36,464 bases of DNA from a virus: positions 1 through 36,464 of IMG/VR virus record IMGVR_UViG_3300037189_017663; one strand, 5' to 3'. The notes below the pieces were generated by a model, which did not search any database, had not been told where the DNA came from, and saw only the letters and a program-made list of their open reading frames with translations. This document shows, in pieces, positions 21,511-31,382 of the stretch. The translations under genes were made by a program, and so were the position numbers. Each line of letters starts with the position of its first letter. The first letter of the stretch is position 1.

Positions 21511-22377
21511 ATGGCGTTTGATACTGCCCGACTTATAAACCAGGTTAATATCAAGGCAACCTTGCCTCAAGGAAGATATGAACCATCGGAGATACTTGAC
21601 ACAGCCTATGATGTGCTTTTGTCTCAGATGGCACCTTTGATTTTAAACCTCAAGGAAGAATTTTATGTATCGAGCGCAAGTCAGGCGATTGTCGCGGGCA
21701 CTGCAGCGTATCCAATCCCAGCGGGAAGCTATGGGCTGTCTCTTAGAGAAGTAAAGCTCATTTCTTCTACAAGTGTGATTGATTTAGCGCGAATCGATCC
21801 TACAGAAGTGGACAGCACAAGCACAGGTACGCCGGTTTCTTTCTATTTGGAAGGCCAAAACGTGGTGCTTTATCCTACGCCACAGGCTGCAGGGGATACG
21901 CTAAAGCTTTCCTTTTTTCAGACACCAAGCAAGCCAGTTCTGACCACTGAGACAGCAACCATCACTGCCATAGACACTGGAACGGGCATAGTTTCGTGTG
22001 TCCCTCCCACGGCTTGGTCAACGGCAAGCAGGTTTGATTTTGTCTCAAGAGAGAATGGCCACAAAACCCTTGGATCCTATCTAACTGCCAGCGCGGTTGC
22101 TTCAGGATCTATCACGTTTTCAGTAGCAGACCTTCCAGCAACTTTGGCTGTTGGCGATATTGTCGCGCTGACTGGCGAGGCAAGCTATATTCAAATTCCA
22201 GACTCTTGTTTCCCTTTAATGGTTCAAATGACAGCTAATGAATTTCTAGAAAATCTAGGCGATGCTGGACCTTTGGCTGTTGGTTTACAAAAAGCCGAGC
22301 AGTTAAAAGCTGGCGTGGTTTCGTTTCTAGGTGTCAGGGTGCTAGGCGCTCCTAAACGGTCAACAATTTCACCTTGA
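21511..22377 (+). CDS. Head-tail connector/adaptor protein (P22 gp4-like)
   Basis: 288 residues. The N-terminus is helical (MAFDTARLINQVNIKATLPQ ... E-I-L-D-T-A-Y-D-V-L-L-S). A strand region with A-A-Y-P-I-P and V-V-L-Y-P-T-P-Q-A follows, the pattern of podovirus adaptors that sit under the portal. A beta insertion (about 145-225, T-A-T-I-T-A-I-D-T-G-T-G ... A-V-G-D-I-V-A-L-T-G-E-A) is followed by a helical end with V-Q-M-T-A-N-E-F-L-E-N-L. It joins portal to tail hub. The place just before the large hub gene supports the call. Confidence 0.75.
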   Translation: MAFDTARLINQVNIKATLPQGRYEPSEILDTAYDVLLSQMAPLILNLKEEFYVSSASQAIVAGTAAYPIPAGSYGLSLREVKLISSTSVIDLARIDPTEVDSTSTGTPVSFYLEGQNVVLYPTPQAAGDTLKLSFFQTPSKPVLTTETATITAIDTGTGIVSCVPPTAWSTASRFDFVSRENGHKTLGSYLTASAVASGSITFSVADLPATLAVGDIVALTGEASYIQIPDSCFPLMVQMTANEFLENLGDAGPLAVGLQKAEQLKAGVVSFLGVRVLGAPKRSTISP

Positions 22378-22384
22378 GTATGAT

Positions 22385-25126
22385 ATGCCACAAAGTATCA
22401 ATCTAAGTATTAAAGGCCTGCATACGTCAAATTCAGACATTTCTGGCGTACCTCCAGGATCTTTGTCTATTGCAAATAATTTGGATCTTACAAAACTTAA
22501 CCTTGCACAGTATCGGCGTGGTTTTGATCAGCTTGGTACTGGCTTACCATCGTCAAGCTACCGGGCTACTCGACTTTTTGATTACTCAGGCTATATTTTT
22601 GCAATTTATGACACAGTGCTTGGTTATTACTCTTCGGGCTGGGTAAGCAATGGAGCTCTAACCAAGCCCACTAACGCCACGACTGCTAGGGCAACGTCTT
22701 TAAGTCAGAATCTTTACATCACATCAAACGCTGGTATCAAAAAACTAGACTCTGCCACGGGCTCACTCTATGCGGCCGGTATTCCCAATGGCCTCATGAT
22801 GACCTTAACAGATGCGGGTGTCTCTGGAACGGCTATTGGCGCAAATAAAAGGGTAGCCTATCGCTATTTCATCGGTCGGTATGATGCAAATAACAACTTC
22901 GTCCGTGGCGGTGTCTCTGGCCGCGAGGTTTACGACAATACAGGCGGCTCGGCTGACAATGTGATTGTGAAGGGCTTCATCCCTACCACGATTGACAACA
23001 CCTACATCGTTCAGGTTTACAGGTCCGATGAGTTTGCTTCTACGGGCGGTGTCATTGACGATGAGCTGCAGCTTTGCTATGAGATGCCCATAGAAACCAA
23101 CATGTTTTCAACAGCTATTAAGACTATCTCTTCAGTTGACACAGGCACAGACACTTTAACAAGTAACGCTCATGGCTACAAAAACGGCACTATCGTACAG
23201 ATAGCGGCCACTACCACTCTGCCTGCCCCATTTGTTGCTTTAACTGATTATTTTGTCATAGGTGTTACCACTAACACCTTCCAGCTAGCAAGTACTTTCC
23301 TCGGCTCTGCCATAAACATAACCACTTCAGGAAGCGGGACGATCACGACTCGTGGTGTTAATGCTTTTTGCTTCAATGACATTACGCCAAACAGCCTGCT
23401 AGGCAGCACAATCTACACAGCTCCTAGCCAACAAGGGCTTATAAATAACAACGCTCAGCCTCCACTTGCTTCTGATATTGCTAACTTCAAAAACTTTTTG
23501 TTTTTTGCCGATACAGAATCTTTGCATCGGTTTAGCTTTACTCTGATTTCTGTCTACGATGGATCATCAAGCGGTGTTCTTAGAGTAGATGACACGATCA
23601 CCATTGGCGCCGAGGTCTACACTGCTAAGGCCACGGCTAACGTAGCGAACAAAGAATTTGCTATTGACACTGCATCGTCTTCTTTGTCAATTAGAATCGA
23701 CAACACAATTAGAAGTTTTATTTCCGTGGTGAACCAGGGAAGCTCTCTTTACTATGCCTATCTCAACACAGTTTCAGATGATGACCTACCGGGAAAGTGC
23801 AGGATAGAAGCTAGAACCCTTGGGGCATCGGCTTTTTATGTGACTTCCAACAATCAAACAGCTTTCAATCCTCAGCTTACTAGCTCGAACGTGGAGAACC
23901 AGAAATCTAAAAGCGATGCTTTCAGAAATGGCCTCATGTTTTCTAAACAGTCTGAAGGCGAGGCAGTGCCTATTAAGAATCAACTTAGAGTTGGAAACTC
24001 TGATGATCCTATTTCCAGGATCGTTCCTATTAGGGACTCTTTGCTTATTTTTAAAGCTAAGGATGGTACTTATATTCTGAGGGGCGACAATGAGACAAAT
24101 TTCTCTGTGCAACTCCTAGACGCCACGGCTAAGCTCATAGCCCCCGAGTCCATTGCGATTCTCAACTCTCAAGTCTATGGCCTGTTTGAAGCTGGCATTT
24201 GTGCGGTGTCTGACACCTCAGTGGAAGTGATCTCGGATGCTATCAAAGACAAGATTCAAACCCTTTACGGCCAAGCTCTGACACAAATTAGAAGCTATTC
24301 ATTTGGCGTAGGCTATGAGACTGAAGGAAACTACATTCTTTCCGTTCCAGAAAACTCTGCAGCTACCTATGCGACTAAGCAATACATCTACAATGTGTTT
24401 AACCGTAACTTTTGGGAGTGGGACTTGCCAGTGACTTGCGGGCTTGTCTCTTCCAGTGATGGAAAGCTTTACCTTGGAAGCGGCTCTAACAATAGAATTC
24501 TTAGAGAGTTTAAAACTTTCACGCAAGATGACCATGTGGACTATGAGGCAAGCCTAACTCTCTCTAGCTATGTGACTACCACTTTGACTATTAGCGGCAC
24601 TGCAGCCATGGCCGCGGGTGATTTACTAAGTCAAACCGGTTTAGAGCCTGCTTACATTGTCTCAGTGGACTCGGCCGCTGGTACTTGCGTGGTAGATATC
24701 AGCCTTGCTTGGGATACTGGCTCTCCAGTGCTTCATTACAAAGCAATTGATTGCACCATGCAATGGAACCCAGACTTTGCCGGCAATCCTGCAGGCCTTA
24801 AGCACTATCAAAGCTTAAACATGCTCTTTACTTCAGCTCTTATAAAGACTGGAACCCTCACTTTTTCAGGGGATACTAACCCAGGCGTTAATGAAATCAC
24901 CATTACAGGTCCGACTTCCTCGGGAGGATGGGGATATTCACCATGGGACGATGGCGTTTGGGGCGGTGAAGCCTCTCCGCTACCTATTAGGGTGGGAGTG
25001 CCAAGGCTAAACGCTCGGGCTAACAATTTAACGGTTAAGTTTGAGCATCGAATTGCAGCTTCAGACTGGAAGCTGTCAGGCGTAGCCCTAGATTTCATTC
25101 CAACTTCGACAAGGACAGCTCGCTAA
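22385..25126 (+). CDS. Large tail hub protein (stabilisation / tubular B-like)
   Basis: 913 residues. It begins with the usual podovirus hub pattern: G-V-P-P-G-S-L-S-I-A-N-N-L-D-L-T about residues 21-36, then beta-propeller-like repeats (L-F-D-Y-S-G-Y-I-F-A-I-Y-D, L-Y-I-T-S-N-A-G). A separate beta domain at about 244-322 is also found, inserted, in the protein at 32663-33826. Later repeats include I-F-K-A-K-D-G-T-Y-I-L-R-G-D-N. It should form the tube/plug under the connector, as P22 gp10 or T7 gp12 do. It overlaps the next start by 1 base (TAATG). Confidence 0.8.
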   Translation: MPQSINLSIKGLHTSNSDISGVPPGSLSIANNLDLTKLNLAQYRRGFDQLGTGLPSSSYRATRLFDYSGYIFAIYDTVLGYYSSGWVSNGALTKPTNATTARATSLSQNLYITSNAGIKKLDSATGSLYAAGIPNGLMMTLTDAGVSGTAIGANKRVAYRYFIGRYDANNNFVRGGVSGREVYDNTGGSADNVIVKGFIPTTIDNTYIVQVYRSDEFASTGGVIDDELQLCYEMPIETNMFSTAIKTISSVDTGTDTLTSNAHGYKNGTIVQIAATTTLPAPFVALTDYFVIGVTTNTFQLASTFLGSAINITTSGSGTITTRGVNAFCFNDITPNSLLGSTIYTAPSQQGLINNNAQPPLASDIANFKNFLFFADTESLHRFSFTLISVYDGSSSGVLRVDDTITIGAEVYTAKATANVANKEFAIDTASSSLSIRIDNTIRSFISVVNQGSSLYYAYLNTVSDDDLPGKCRIEARTLGASAFYVTSNNQTAFNPQLTSSNVENQKSKSDAFRNGLMFSKQSEGEAVPIKNQLRVGNSDDPISRIVPIRDSLLIFKAKDGTYILRGDNETNFSVQLLDATAKLIAPESIAILNSQVYGLFEAGICAVSDTSVEVISDAIKDKIQTLYGQALTQIRSYSFGVGYETEGNYILSVPENSAATYATKQYIYNVFNRNFWEWDLPVTCGLVSSSDGKLYLGSGSNNRILREFKTFTQDDHVDYEASLTLSSYVTTTLTISGTAAMAAGDLLSQTGLEPAYIVSVDSAAGTCVVDISLAWDTGSPVLHYKAIDCTMQWNPDFAGNPAGLKHYQSLNMLFTSALIKTGTLTFSGDTNPGVNEITITGPTSSGGWGYSPWDDGVWGGEASPLPIRVGVPRLNARANNLTVKFEHRIAASDWKLSGVALDFIPTSTRTAR

Positions 25127-25521
25127 TGGCTAAAATTTCTTCCATTAAAAGATTTTTTGCCGAGGATTTCCCAGCTCCGGTGAGAGTGTGGATCTCTGAC
25201 AAGCTTTTGGTGCCCTTAAATCAATTCATTGATCAATCTGTTTCTACTTTAAACGGTGGCATCACATATGCTGACAATTTGAAGTGTAAAAGGTATGATA
25301 TTGTCATAGCAGCGAGTCAAACGTATCCAATTAAGCTTAGATGGGATTTAAATGAGCGTCCAAATGCTGTTTATATTGCTCAATTTGTCCCACAAGACAA
25401 TTCTACGCCAAGTGCAGCGGTTTCCTTGTTTTGGCTTTACGATGCAAATCAGATATCAATCACTTTAATAGGCTTAGACGCTGCAAAGAAATATAACATT
25501 AGATTAATCGCCCAAGTTTAG
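25126..25521 (+). CDS. Small tail-associated protein
   Basis: 131 residues, starting MAKISSIKRFFAEDFPAPVR. The pattern I-S-S-I-K-R ... D-F-P ... L-N-Q-F-I-D-Q ... L-N-G-G-I-T-Y-A-D-N-L is one I associate with a small protein often found beside the podovirus hub; its exact place in the particle is not known. The second half is beta-rich, with N-A-V-Y-I-A-Q-F and Y-N-I-R-L-I-A-Q-V at the end. It overlaps the hub gene (TAATG). Confidence 0.65.
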   Translation: MAKISSIKRFFAEDFPAPVRVWISDKLLVPLNQFIDQSVSTLNGGITYADNLKCKRYDIVIAASQTYPIKLRWDLNERPNAVYIAQFVPQDNSTPSAAVSLFWLYDANQISITLIGLDAAKKYNIRLIAQV

Positions 25522-25529
25522 GAGAAAAA

Positions 25530-26669
25530 ATGGCTTACCAAAGAAACCCACTTGATGAAGATCAGTCAAATCAAGGAAAAACAACTGGCTCGGGCGTGAT
25601 AGGCGGCGGCTCTAACATGTCAGGCGGTGCTACTGCAGGCAGTGGATGGACTAACTTAAATCAATATTTAGACACTAACAAAGGTGCGGGCGAGCAGATT
25701 GCTAACGCTGCAGTTGGGGATACTGCAAATCAATTTCAAAAAGATTCTAGCGCGATTAATGACTGGTCTAAAGGTTTGCAAGACAGCATAGCAAGCCAAA
25801 AGCAAGCTGACACCGATCAAGCAAATCAGTTTGCAGGCCAAGCTGCTAGCGCTGGCTCTAACTTTGGACAAGCTGCTCAACAGCAATCTTTTGATGCGTG
25901 GAAAGCGGCTGCAGAAAATAAGCCGAAGCAATTTGAAGAGCAGGCAGGCTATCAAGATGCCTACGGAGCTCAATCGAGAATTAAGGACAGCCTTAACCTC
26001 ATAAACGATCCAACAAATCAATCAAAGATCGTAGCCGACACATTTAGAAAAGATCGTCCAACTTACTCTTCAGGGATGGGAAAGCTAGACACTTTTCTAG
26101 CAACTGCAGATGGAGGCAATAGCCTCAACCAAAAGCTACAAGGACTTTCTGGCCAATATTCAGGCGACTATTTAGGAAACTCTAAAAGTGCCTATGGTGC
26201 CGGCGTGACCGATCTTCAAAGCACAATGGGAAAAAACAGAGAAGATGTGATGGGAGCTATTTCTAACCAATACAACCAGCTTAAGAGCCAAGCTGATAGT
26301 GGCGTAGCGGATTTGAACAAAAACCAACTTACTAGATGGACCGGCGAAACAGTGGGAAGCGCAAAAAATGCAAGCTACGCGGACGTTTTAGATCAAAACA
26401 GACTTGCAGATTTAGAAGCTCTTTCGGCTCTTTCGGGACAATCTTTTGACGGTGGTCAGAAAAATAAAACCTTCAGCGCCGGTCAATATCTAGCGCCAGG
26501 AAGCGCGGTTGTTGCTCCAGTGGTTGCTAAAGAAGATAGGCCAGCAAGAAGAGATGATTTACCAAGCAACCCTAACCCGATGCGTAGATCGTCACCTAGT
26601 GAAAACTACATAGATAGCCGAGTCAACGCGACAACAAAACGCTGGGGAAAAGGCATCAAAATAAGATAG
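25530..26669 (+). CDS. Probable internal virion (ejection) protein, Gln/Gly/Ala-rich
   Basis: 379 residues. Low-complexity Gly/Ser/Gln/Asn-rich start (1-60), then long helices rich in A, Q and D (about 65-140: Q-A-D-T-D-Q-A-N-Q-F-A-G-Q), and repeated Y-N-Q-L-K-type elements near 245-260. The tail is basic (RWGKGIKIR). Composition and place, first of three such genes after the hub, match ejection proteins that leave the particle with the DNA, as P22 gp7, gp20 and gp16 do. No enzyme motif was seen. Confident as a virion protein of this class, not for the detailed role. Confidence 0.68.
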   Translation: MAYQRNPLDEDQSNQGKTTGSGVIGGGSNMSGGATAGSGWTNLNQYLDTNKGAGEQIANAAVGDTANQFQKDSSAINDWSKGLQDSIASQKQADTDQANQFAGQAASAGSNFGQAAQQQSFDAWKAAAENKPKQFEEQAGYQDAYGAQSRIKDSLNLINDPTNQSKIVADTFRKDRPTYSSGMGKLDTFLATADGGNSLNQKLQGLSGQYSGDYLGNSKSAYGAGVTDLQSTMGKNREDVMGAISNQYNQLKSQADSGVADLNKNQLTRWTGETVGSAKNASYADVLDQNRLADLEALSALSGQSFDGGQKNKTFSAGQYLAPGSAVVAPVVAKEDRPARRDDLPSNPNPMRRSSPSENYIDSRVNATTKRWGKGIKIR

Positions 26670-26680
26670 GAGTAACAAAA

Positions 26681-28891
26681 ATGAGTTTTTTAGAGAGCCT
26701 TTTTGGAAAGCCCAAAGAAAGCAACAAAGACGCCGAGAATGCTGCTAGGGCTGAAGCTCTTAGGCAGCAAAAGCTTAACACAGAGTCTTTTGTCGCGGGC
26801 GGCGCTCCAGTCTATGATCAGGGGCAACAGTATTATTTCAATGAGCTTGGGCAATTAGAACAGCTCAGGCCTTCAGAGATGCAAAACATCCAGACCGATC
26901 CTCGGCTGATACAAGCTCAATACGATGCTCTTCGTGAGCTTGAAACGAGAGGACGGGAAGGCTTTACAGCTAGGGATGAATTGGATCGTCTTAAAACCAA
27001 GCAAGATGTAGCCAAAGAGAATGCTGGAAGGCTAGGCGCCATTCAACAGAATATGGCTGCTAGAGGCATGGGCGGCTCAGGCATGGATCTAGTGGCTCAG
27101 CTTCAGGCAAGCCAAGCAGCGACAGAAAGAGAAGCCCTAGCGGGCCTTGAAAGGAATGCAGCTCAGGAAGCAAATAGAGCTAATAGCTCAGCGCAAGCGG
27201 GCGGGCTAGCAGGCAACATTAGAGGTCAGGGCTTTCAAGAGAATTCTGCTAAGGCTCAAGCTCAAGATGCTATCAATCGTTTTAACACTGCCAACTCAGT
27301 CAACCGTTCGATGTACAACAACCGAGGCTTGAATGAAGTAGGCCAACAGAATGTCGGGCGCTACAATCAGACAATGGACAAAAACACTGATGCGCGCTAT
27401 GGCTTTAGAAAAGATGCCTATGGTATTCAAAACAATCAATATAACCAGAATTACAACGCTGCTACTGAAGATTTAAATCAAAAGAGGATCCAAGACGAGC
27501 AGGCTAGGGCTAGAAAGCAAGCTCAAATCAGCGGTATTACAACCTTAGCTGGCGCTGGAATTGGAGCTGCTACGGCTGGGCCTGGCGGTGCTATGAAAGG
27601 CGCTCAAATGGGCGCTGGTATCGGCAATGCTGCAGGCGGCGCATTCTATGCTCATGGTGGGACAGTCAAAGGCAAAGATTGTTATGCCTCGGGCGGTATG
27701 ATTCCAGGGGAAGAAATTTTGCCTTGGGATGACACCGCAAATGACACTGTGCAAATTAACGCGAGCCCTGGCGAGATTGTCATTCCAAAGTCAATCGCTA
27801 ATGATCCCCTTGCTAGCGCTCAATTTGTGGATAGAGAAAATAGAAAGCAGATGCAGGCTGCTAGATCTCAGCAAGATATTGCGGGCCTTGGAAACATTCT
27901 AGGCAAAGCAGCTACTGATTATGGCAATGCGCAAAATCAAGGTGTAGTTTTAGCTAATAGGATGCAAGATCTTGGGCAAAAGCCTAGCATGTATCAGACT
28001 GAGAAGAGGCAGTTTGATAGCTCAGTATTAGACAATTTAGGCAAGCAAGGCGTGAATCGGGCCTCTGAGGATGCCATGAGAAACGAAAAGGCCCAAGCCC
28101 GAGATATGCAGCTTAAGCAGATGGCCGGTATTAATGATCCATCCAGCCCTGAAAGTGTCGCGGCGAGAGAATATCTCAAGCGAGTAGCTCCACAGTTAGC
28201 TTCTACTCCAGGCTTTGAGCGACTAACAGCCGACAAGGTGTCAAAGATTGCACCTAGCTATCAGAATCTTTATAAGATGGATCAGGACGCATTAAACAGA
28301 AAAGAAATCAGAGCCGGCCAAATGGCTCAAGACGCGGCGAGAAGAGAAGAAATGGCTCTTAGAAAGTATGAATCAGATCAAAGATTCGACCTTACCCGAG
28401 GTGATCGTCTTAGAGAGCAGGAATTGGGTAGGGCGGAAAAGGAAAAAGCGGCCAGCGAAAAGAAAATGGCTACCATGTATGAAATTGAGGATCGTAGAAA
28501 AAACATTTTAGACAATTTGAAACTTTTAAATGATCAGATTGACGAATATGGCACCTATGAAATGTTCGGGCCACAAAATGAAAACATGAATAGACGAATT
28601 GAGAATATCGCAACCGATATGGCTAAGCTTTCAGATCCTTCCTCCGTAGCCAGGCCCTCAGAGGTCGAGGGTTTCAAAAAGGGCTTAATAGAAGCGGGTA
28701 TCGGCAAGTCAAACTCTACAGCTAAGCAGATTCTTAAAGACTTCGAAAGTGAAGTACAGTCTAGGGCTAACAATGCCTACAAGATTCGCGGTGTAGAAAT
28801 GCCTAACCAATCGACTAGCAGCGAAGAGACTAAGGTCATAGACGGTAAGAAGTTTAAGAAAGTTAATGGCGGATGGGAAGAGGTGGGCTAA
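26681..28891 (+). CDS. Internal virion/ejection protein with glycine zipper and SPGEIVIP motif
   Basis: 736 residues. Helical, Ala/Gln-rich first part (20-280). A Gly/Ala-rich hydrophobic stretch at about 283-322 (ITTLAGAGIGAATAG ... GAGIGNAAGGAF) could enter a membrane. Next comes T-V-Q-I-N-A-S-P-G-E-I-V-I-P-K-S (about 356-371), a motif known from tape-measure and internal virion proteins. The remainder is a long charged coiled coil (about 530-620). The second of the three large inner proteins, it may help form the channel across the envelope. The end overlaps the next start (TAATG). Confidence 0.75.
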   Translation: MSFLESLFGKPKESNKDAENAARAEALRQQKLNTESFVAGGAPVYDQGQQYYFNELGQLEQLRPSEMQNIQTDPRLIQAQYDALRELETRGREGFTARDELDRLKTKQDVAKENAGRLGAIQQNMAARGMGGSGMDLVAQLQASQAATEREALAGLERNAAQEANRANSSAQAGGLAGNIRGQGFQENSAKAQAQDAINRFNTANSVNRSMYNNRGLNEVGQQNVGRYNQTMDKNTDARYGFRKDAYGIQNNQYNQNYNAATEDLNQKRIQDEQARARKQAQISGITTLAGAGIGAATAGPGGAMKGAQMGAGIGNAAGGAFYAHGGTVKGKDCYASGGMIPGEEILPWDDTANDTVQINASPGEIVIPKSIANDPLASAQFVDRENRKQMQAARSQQDIAGLGNILGKAATDYGNAQNQGVVLANRMQDLGQKPSMYQTEKRQFDSSVLDNLGKQGVNRASEDAMRNEKAQARDMQLKQMAGINDPSSPESVAAREYLKRVAPQLASTPGFERLTADKVSKIAPSYQNLYKMDQDALNRKEIRAGQMAQDAARREEMALRKYESDQRFDLTRGDRLREQELGRAEKEKAASEKKMATMYEIEDRRKNILDNLKLLNDQIDEYGTYEMFGPQNENMNRRIENIATDMAKLSDPSSVARPSEVEGFKKGLIEAGIGKSNSTAKQILKDFESEVQSRANNAYKIRGVEMPNQSTSSEETKVIDGKKFKKVNGGWEEVG

Positions 28892-30825
28892 TGGCTAAAA
28901 TATTAACCGATGAAGAGATGGCAGCCTTAGAGAAATCAAAGGCTAAAAGGTTTATTTCAGATGAAGAGATGGCCCAAATAGACAGTATTAGCCCCGCAAT
29001 TTCAGGTATTCGTGGCGCGGTTCAAGGTATCACGGGCGGCTATGGGGATGAGATGGCCGGCTTGATCGGTGGGGGCATCGACTACCTACAAGGTGAAGGC
29101 GACTTCAAATCTTTGTATGAAAAGAACCGAGATGAGCAGAGAAAAAAGAATGAGTTTTCAGACAAAGCTAACCCTAAAACTTACTTTGGCGGACAAATAG
29201 CTGGCGGCGTAGTCCCCACTGTCATGACTGCAGGCACTTCCTTGCCAGCTTTAGCGGCTAGTGGCGCGGCTCAAGGGCTAGGCTACTCTGAGGCAGATCT
29301 TTTAAAGGGTGAAGTAGGCAAAGCGGCTGTAGACACTGCTACGGGAGCTGGCCTTGGACTAGCTGGGGGCTTGGCTTTAAAAGGTGTCTCTAAAGCTATT
29401 GGAGGGGCAAAAACCCCAACAGGGCAAGCAGTGATATCTAAGGGCAAGGAAGTAGTAACCGATGCCCCTGGGGCGATTAAGGCATCCTATGAGGGGTTCA
29501 AAAGCCCAACAGGTATTGACGGTGCGGTGGCTGGTAACTTTGCTAGAATACCAAAAGCCTCTACTGAGTTTTTTAAATACTTCAAAGAAGCTGATATCAA
29601 TCGCAAGGATATTACAGACATTGCAGGCAAGCTAAGGCAAGAGCTTCCAAACGCTGCCAATCTTTCAGATGATCAGCTATTTCTACAGGCAATGAGCGAG
29701 CCAGGCGAAAACTCAGCTAAGCTATTCGCGGCTAACAGAGTGAAGGCCTCGGGCGGGGATGAAAAGGCTTTTCTTAAGCTTGTAAACCTATCGCCTGAAG
29801 AAACGGCTGCAGCTCGGGGCTTTGACAAGATAGAAGCATCAAACGAATTAGCCGATGGGGTTTCTAAAACCTATGACGCCGTTAAAGCTGAAGCTGGTAA
29901 GGTCTACGATGGCCTAAGAAACAAGGCTAGATCATCTTTCACAGATCAAGGCTCAAAGCCCGTCCAAGTGGTATCTGATGCTATTACTGAGGCAGGGAAA
30001 TACAAGTCTATTTCTGGCAGCGTTAGAAACTCTCTTGATGATGTGTTTTCTGATATTGCAGGGCGCGAAGGGGAATTGCCTTTTACAGCGCTTGAGCCCG
30101 CAAAGCAGTTCGATAGAATTCTTCAGGCTAGACAAAGACTAGACAAGGATATCAAGTGGGCCTCTCAAAACGAGCTTGCGCAAGGTCAAAAGATCCTAGC
30201 AGATGCCAGGATGAAGCTAGACTCATTCCTTAAGCCTCTTGATGATATGGCTGCAGGCGACAAGGCATACTCAAGGTTTAAAAACATCGAGCGACAATTG
30301 TTTGACAAGCTTGCTACAAAAGAGCGCGGGAATATTGTAGGCTTTGAGCCGACAAAAATAGAGGATCTTTTAGGGGGCACTAAGACAAGCAGAAAGCTAA
30401 CGGCTTCTTTAGAGGCCTTTAAAAAGCAAATAGCTGAAGGAAAGCTAAGCCCCGAGGCTCAGGCTAGAATAGCCCCATTTATGAAACAGCTAGACGATGC
30501 TTTGGGCAAGGCCAAGATTCAAAGAGATCTTACAGGATTTAGATATCAAGCTGGCCCTACAAGCCCTGCAGTGCAACAGCTAGGCAAGAGGATCTCAGCG
30601 CAAAGCCTAACCGATGTAGCGGGTGATTCACCTCAGCTCTTTTTAAAGCTAAGGGAAACCATTCCAGACAACGCCAAGGCCATGTTTAATGATTCTTTTG
30701 GCAATCTTTCACCGGCTCAAAAGGAAGCTGTCACTAAGTTTTCAGCTTGGCGGCTAAACAACTTGAAAGCTTCTGAAAGGCAAGTAAACGAAGTGATGCA
30801 GACATTTATGAAAGCTAAAAAATGA
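28891..30825 (+). CDS. Internal virion/ejection protein with glycine-rich hydrophobic segments
   Basis: 644 residues from the ATG at 28891 (MAKILTDEEMAALEKSKAKR). The in-frame ATG 18 bases earlier lies in the previous gene and lacks its own site, whereas AGAGGTG serves this one. Residues 4-12 and 22-30 repeat a T/S-D-E-E-M-A pattern. Gly/Ala-rich hydrophobic segments lie at about 38-63 (G-A-V-Q-G-I-T-G-G-Y-G-D-E-M-A-G-L-I), 100-132 and 148-168. The rest is helical and charged. The G-x3-G spacing suits membrane insertion after ejection. Third and last of the inner proteins; no transglycosylase motif was seen. Confidence 0.72.
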   Translation: MAKILTDEEMAALEKSKAKRFISDEEMAQIDSISPAISGIRGAVQGITGGYGDEMAGLIGGGIDYLQGEGDFKSLYEKNRDEQRKKNEFSDKANPKTYFGGQIAGGVVPTVMTAGTSLPALAASGAAQGLGYSEADLLKGEVGKAAVDTATGAGLGLAGGLALKGVSKAIGGAKTPTGQAVISKGKEVVTDAPGAIKASYEGFKSPTGIDGAVAGNFARIPKASTEFFKYFKEADINRKDITDIAGKLRQELPNAANLSDDQLFLQAMSEPGENSAKLFAANRVKASGGDEKAFLKLVNLSPEETAAARGFDKIEASNELADGVSKTYDAVKAEAGKVYDGLRNKARSSFTDQGSKPVQVVSDAITEAGKYKSISGSVRNSLDDVFSDIAGREGELPFTALEPAKQFDRILQARQRLDKDIKWASQNELAQGQKILADARMKLDSFLKPLDDMAAGDKAYSRFKNIERQLFDKLATKERGNIVGFEPTKIEDLLGGTKTSRKLTASLEAFKKQIAEGKLSPEAQARIAPFMKQLDDALGKAKIQRDLTGFRYQAGPTSPAVQQLGKRISAQSLTDVAGDSPQLFLKLRETIPDNAKAMFNDSFGNLSPAQKEAVTKFSAWRLNNLKASERQVNEVMQTFMKAKK

Positions 30826-31370
30826 GCGAATATATTTACATTGGAGGAGGATCAAGTAATGGCTACGTTTTCGCAACGTACTGGGAAGCTGTTGGATCAG
30901 CATCGGGCACTATCACGCTACCGTCAGGGAGCACTGTTAAGCTCGACGCGTTCCAAGATCTCGAGGACGCGGTGGCGTCTACAATCACGAGCGGGCTACC
31001 TGATTTCAACGCGGCGGTGGACGGTGGCGGGACTCGGGTTGTTGTTACTTTTGATTCTAGCGGTAATTACTCACTTAGCCCAGAGCCTGCAAGCTATCCC
31101 ATAGCCGTTGTTTACAGGGTTGTCATTCCAGAGGCCAATATAGACTGGAATAGCGACAATATCATTTTAGAGGATATCGAGAGGCCAGGAGGCTCGGGAA
31201 GTGGCACAATCTCAGGCGGTGCTAATACTGGCTCGGGTGAGGGAGTGTTTAAAGATGTGTCAGGTTCTAACTTACGGTTTAAAAGTTTGACCGGAAATGG
31301 TATAAATATAACAAGTTCAGCAACAGAAATAAATTTGGCAGTCAATTCATACTCACCCAGCGGCTGGTGA
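30822..31370 (+). CDS. Small tail-fibre-like protein
   Basis: 182 residues, starting MSEYIYIGGGSSNGYVFATY. Beta-rich with a Gly/Ser-rich hinge at about 122-142. It ends with S-L-T-G-N-G-I-N-I-T-S-S-A-T-E-I-N-L, a pattern common in fibre shafts. It overlaps the previous gene as ATGA. It could be an adaptor or short fibre. No enzymatic motif. Confidence 0.62.
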   Translation: MSEYIYIGGGSSNGYVFATYWEAVGSASGTITLPSGSTVKLDAFQDLEDAVASTITSGLPDFNAAVDGGGTRVVVTFDSSGNYSLSPEPASYPIAVVYRVVIPEANIDWNSDNIILEDIERPGGSGSGTISGGANTGSGEGVFKDVSGSNLRFKSLTGNGINITSSATEINLAVNSYSPSGW

Positions 31371-31382
31371 TAAGGGGTAAAT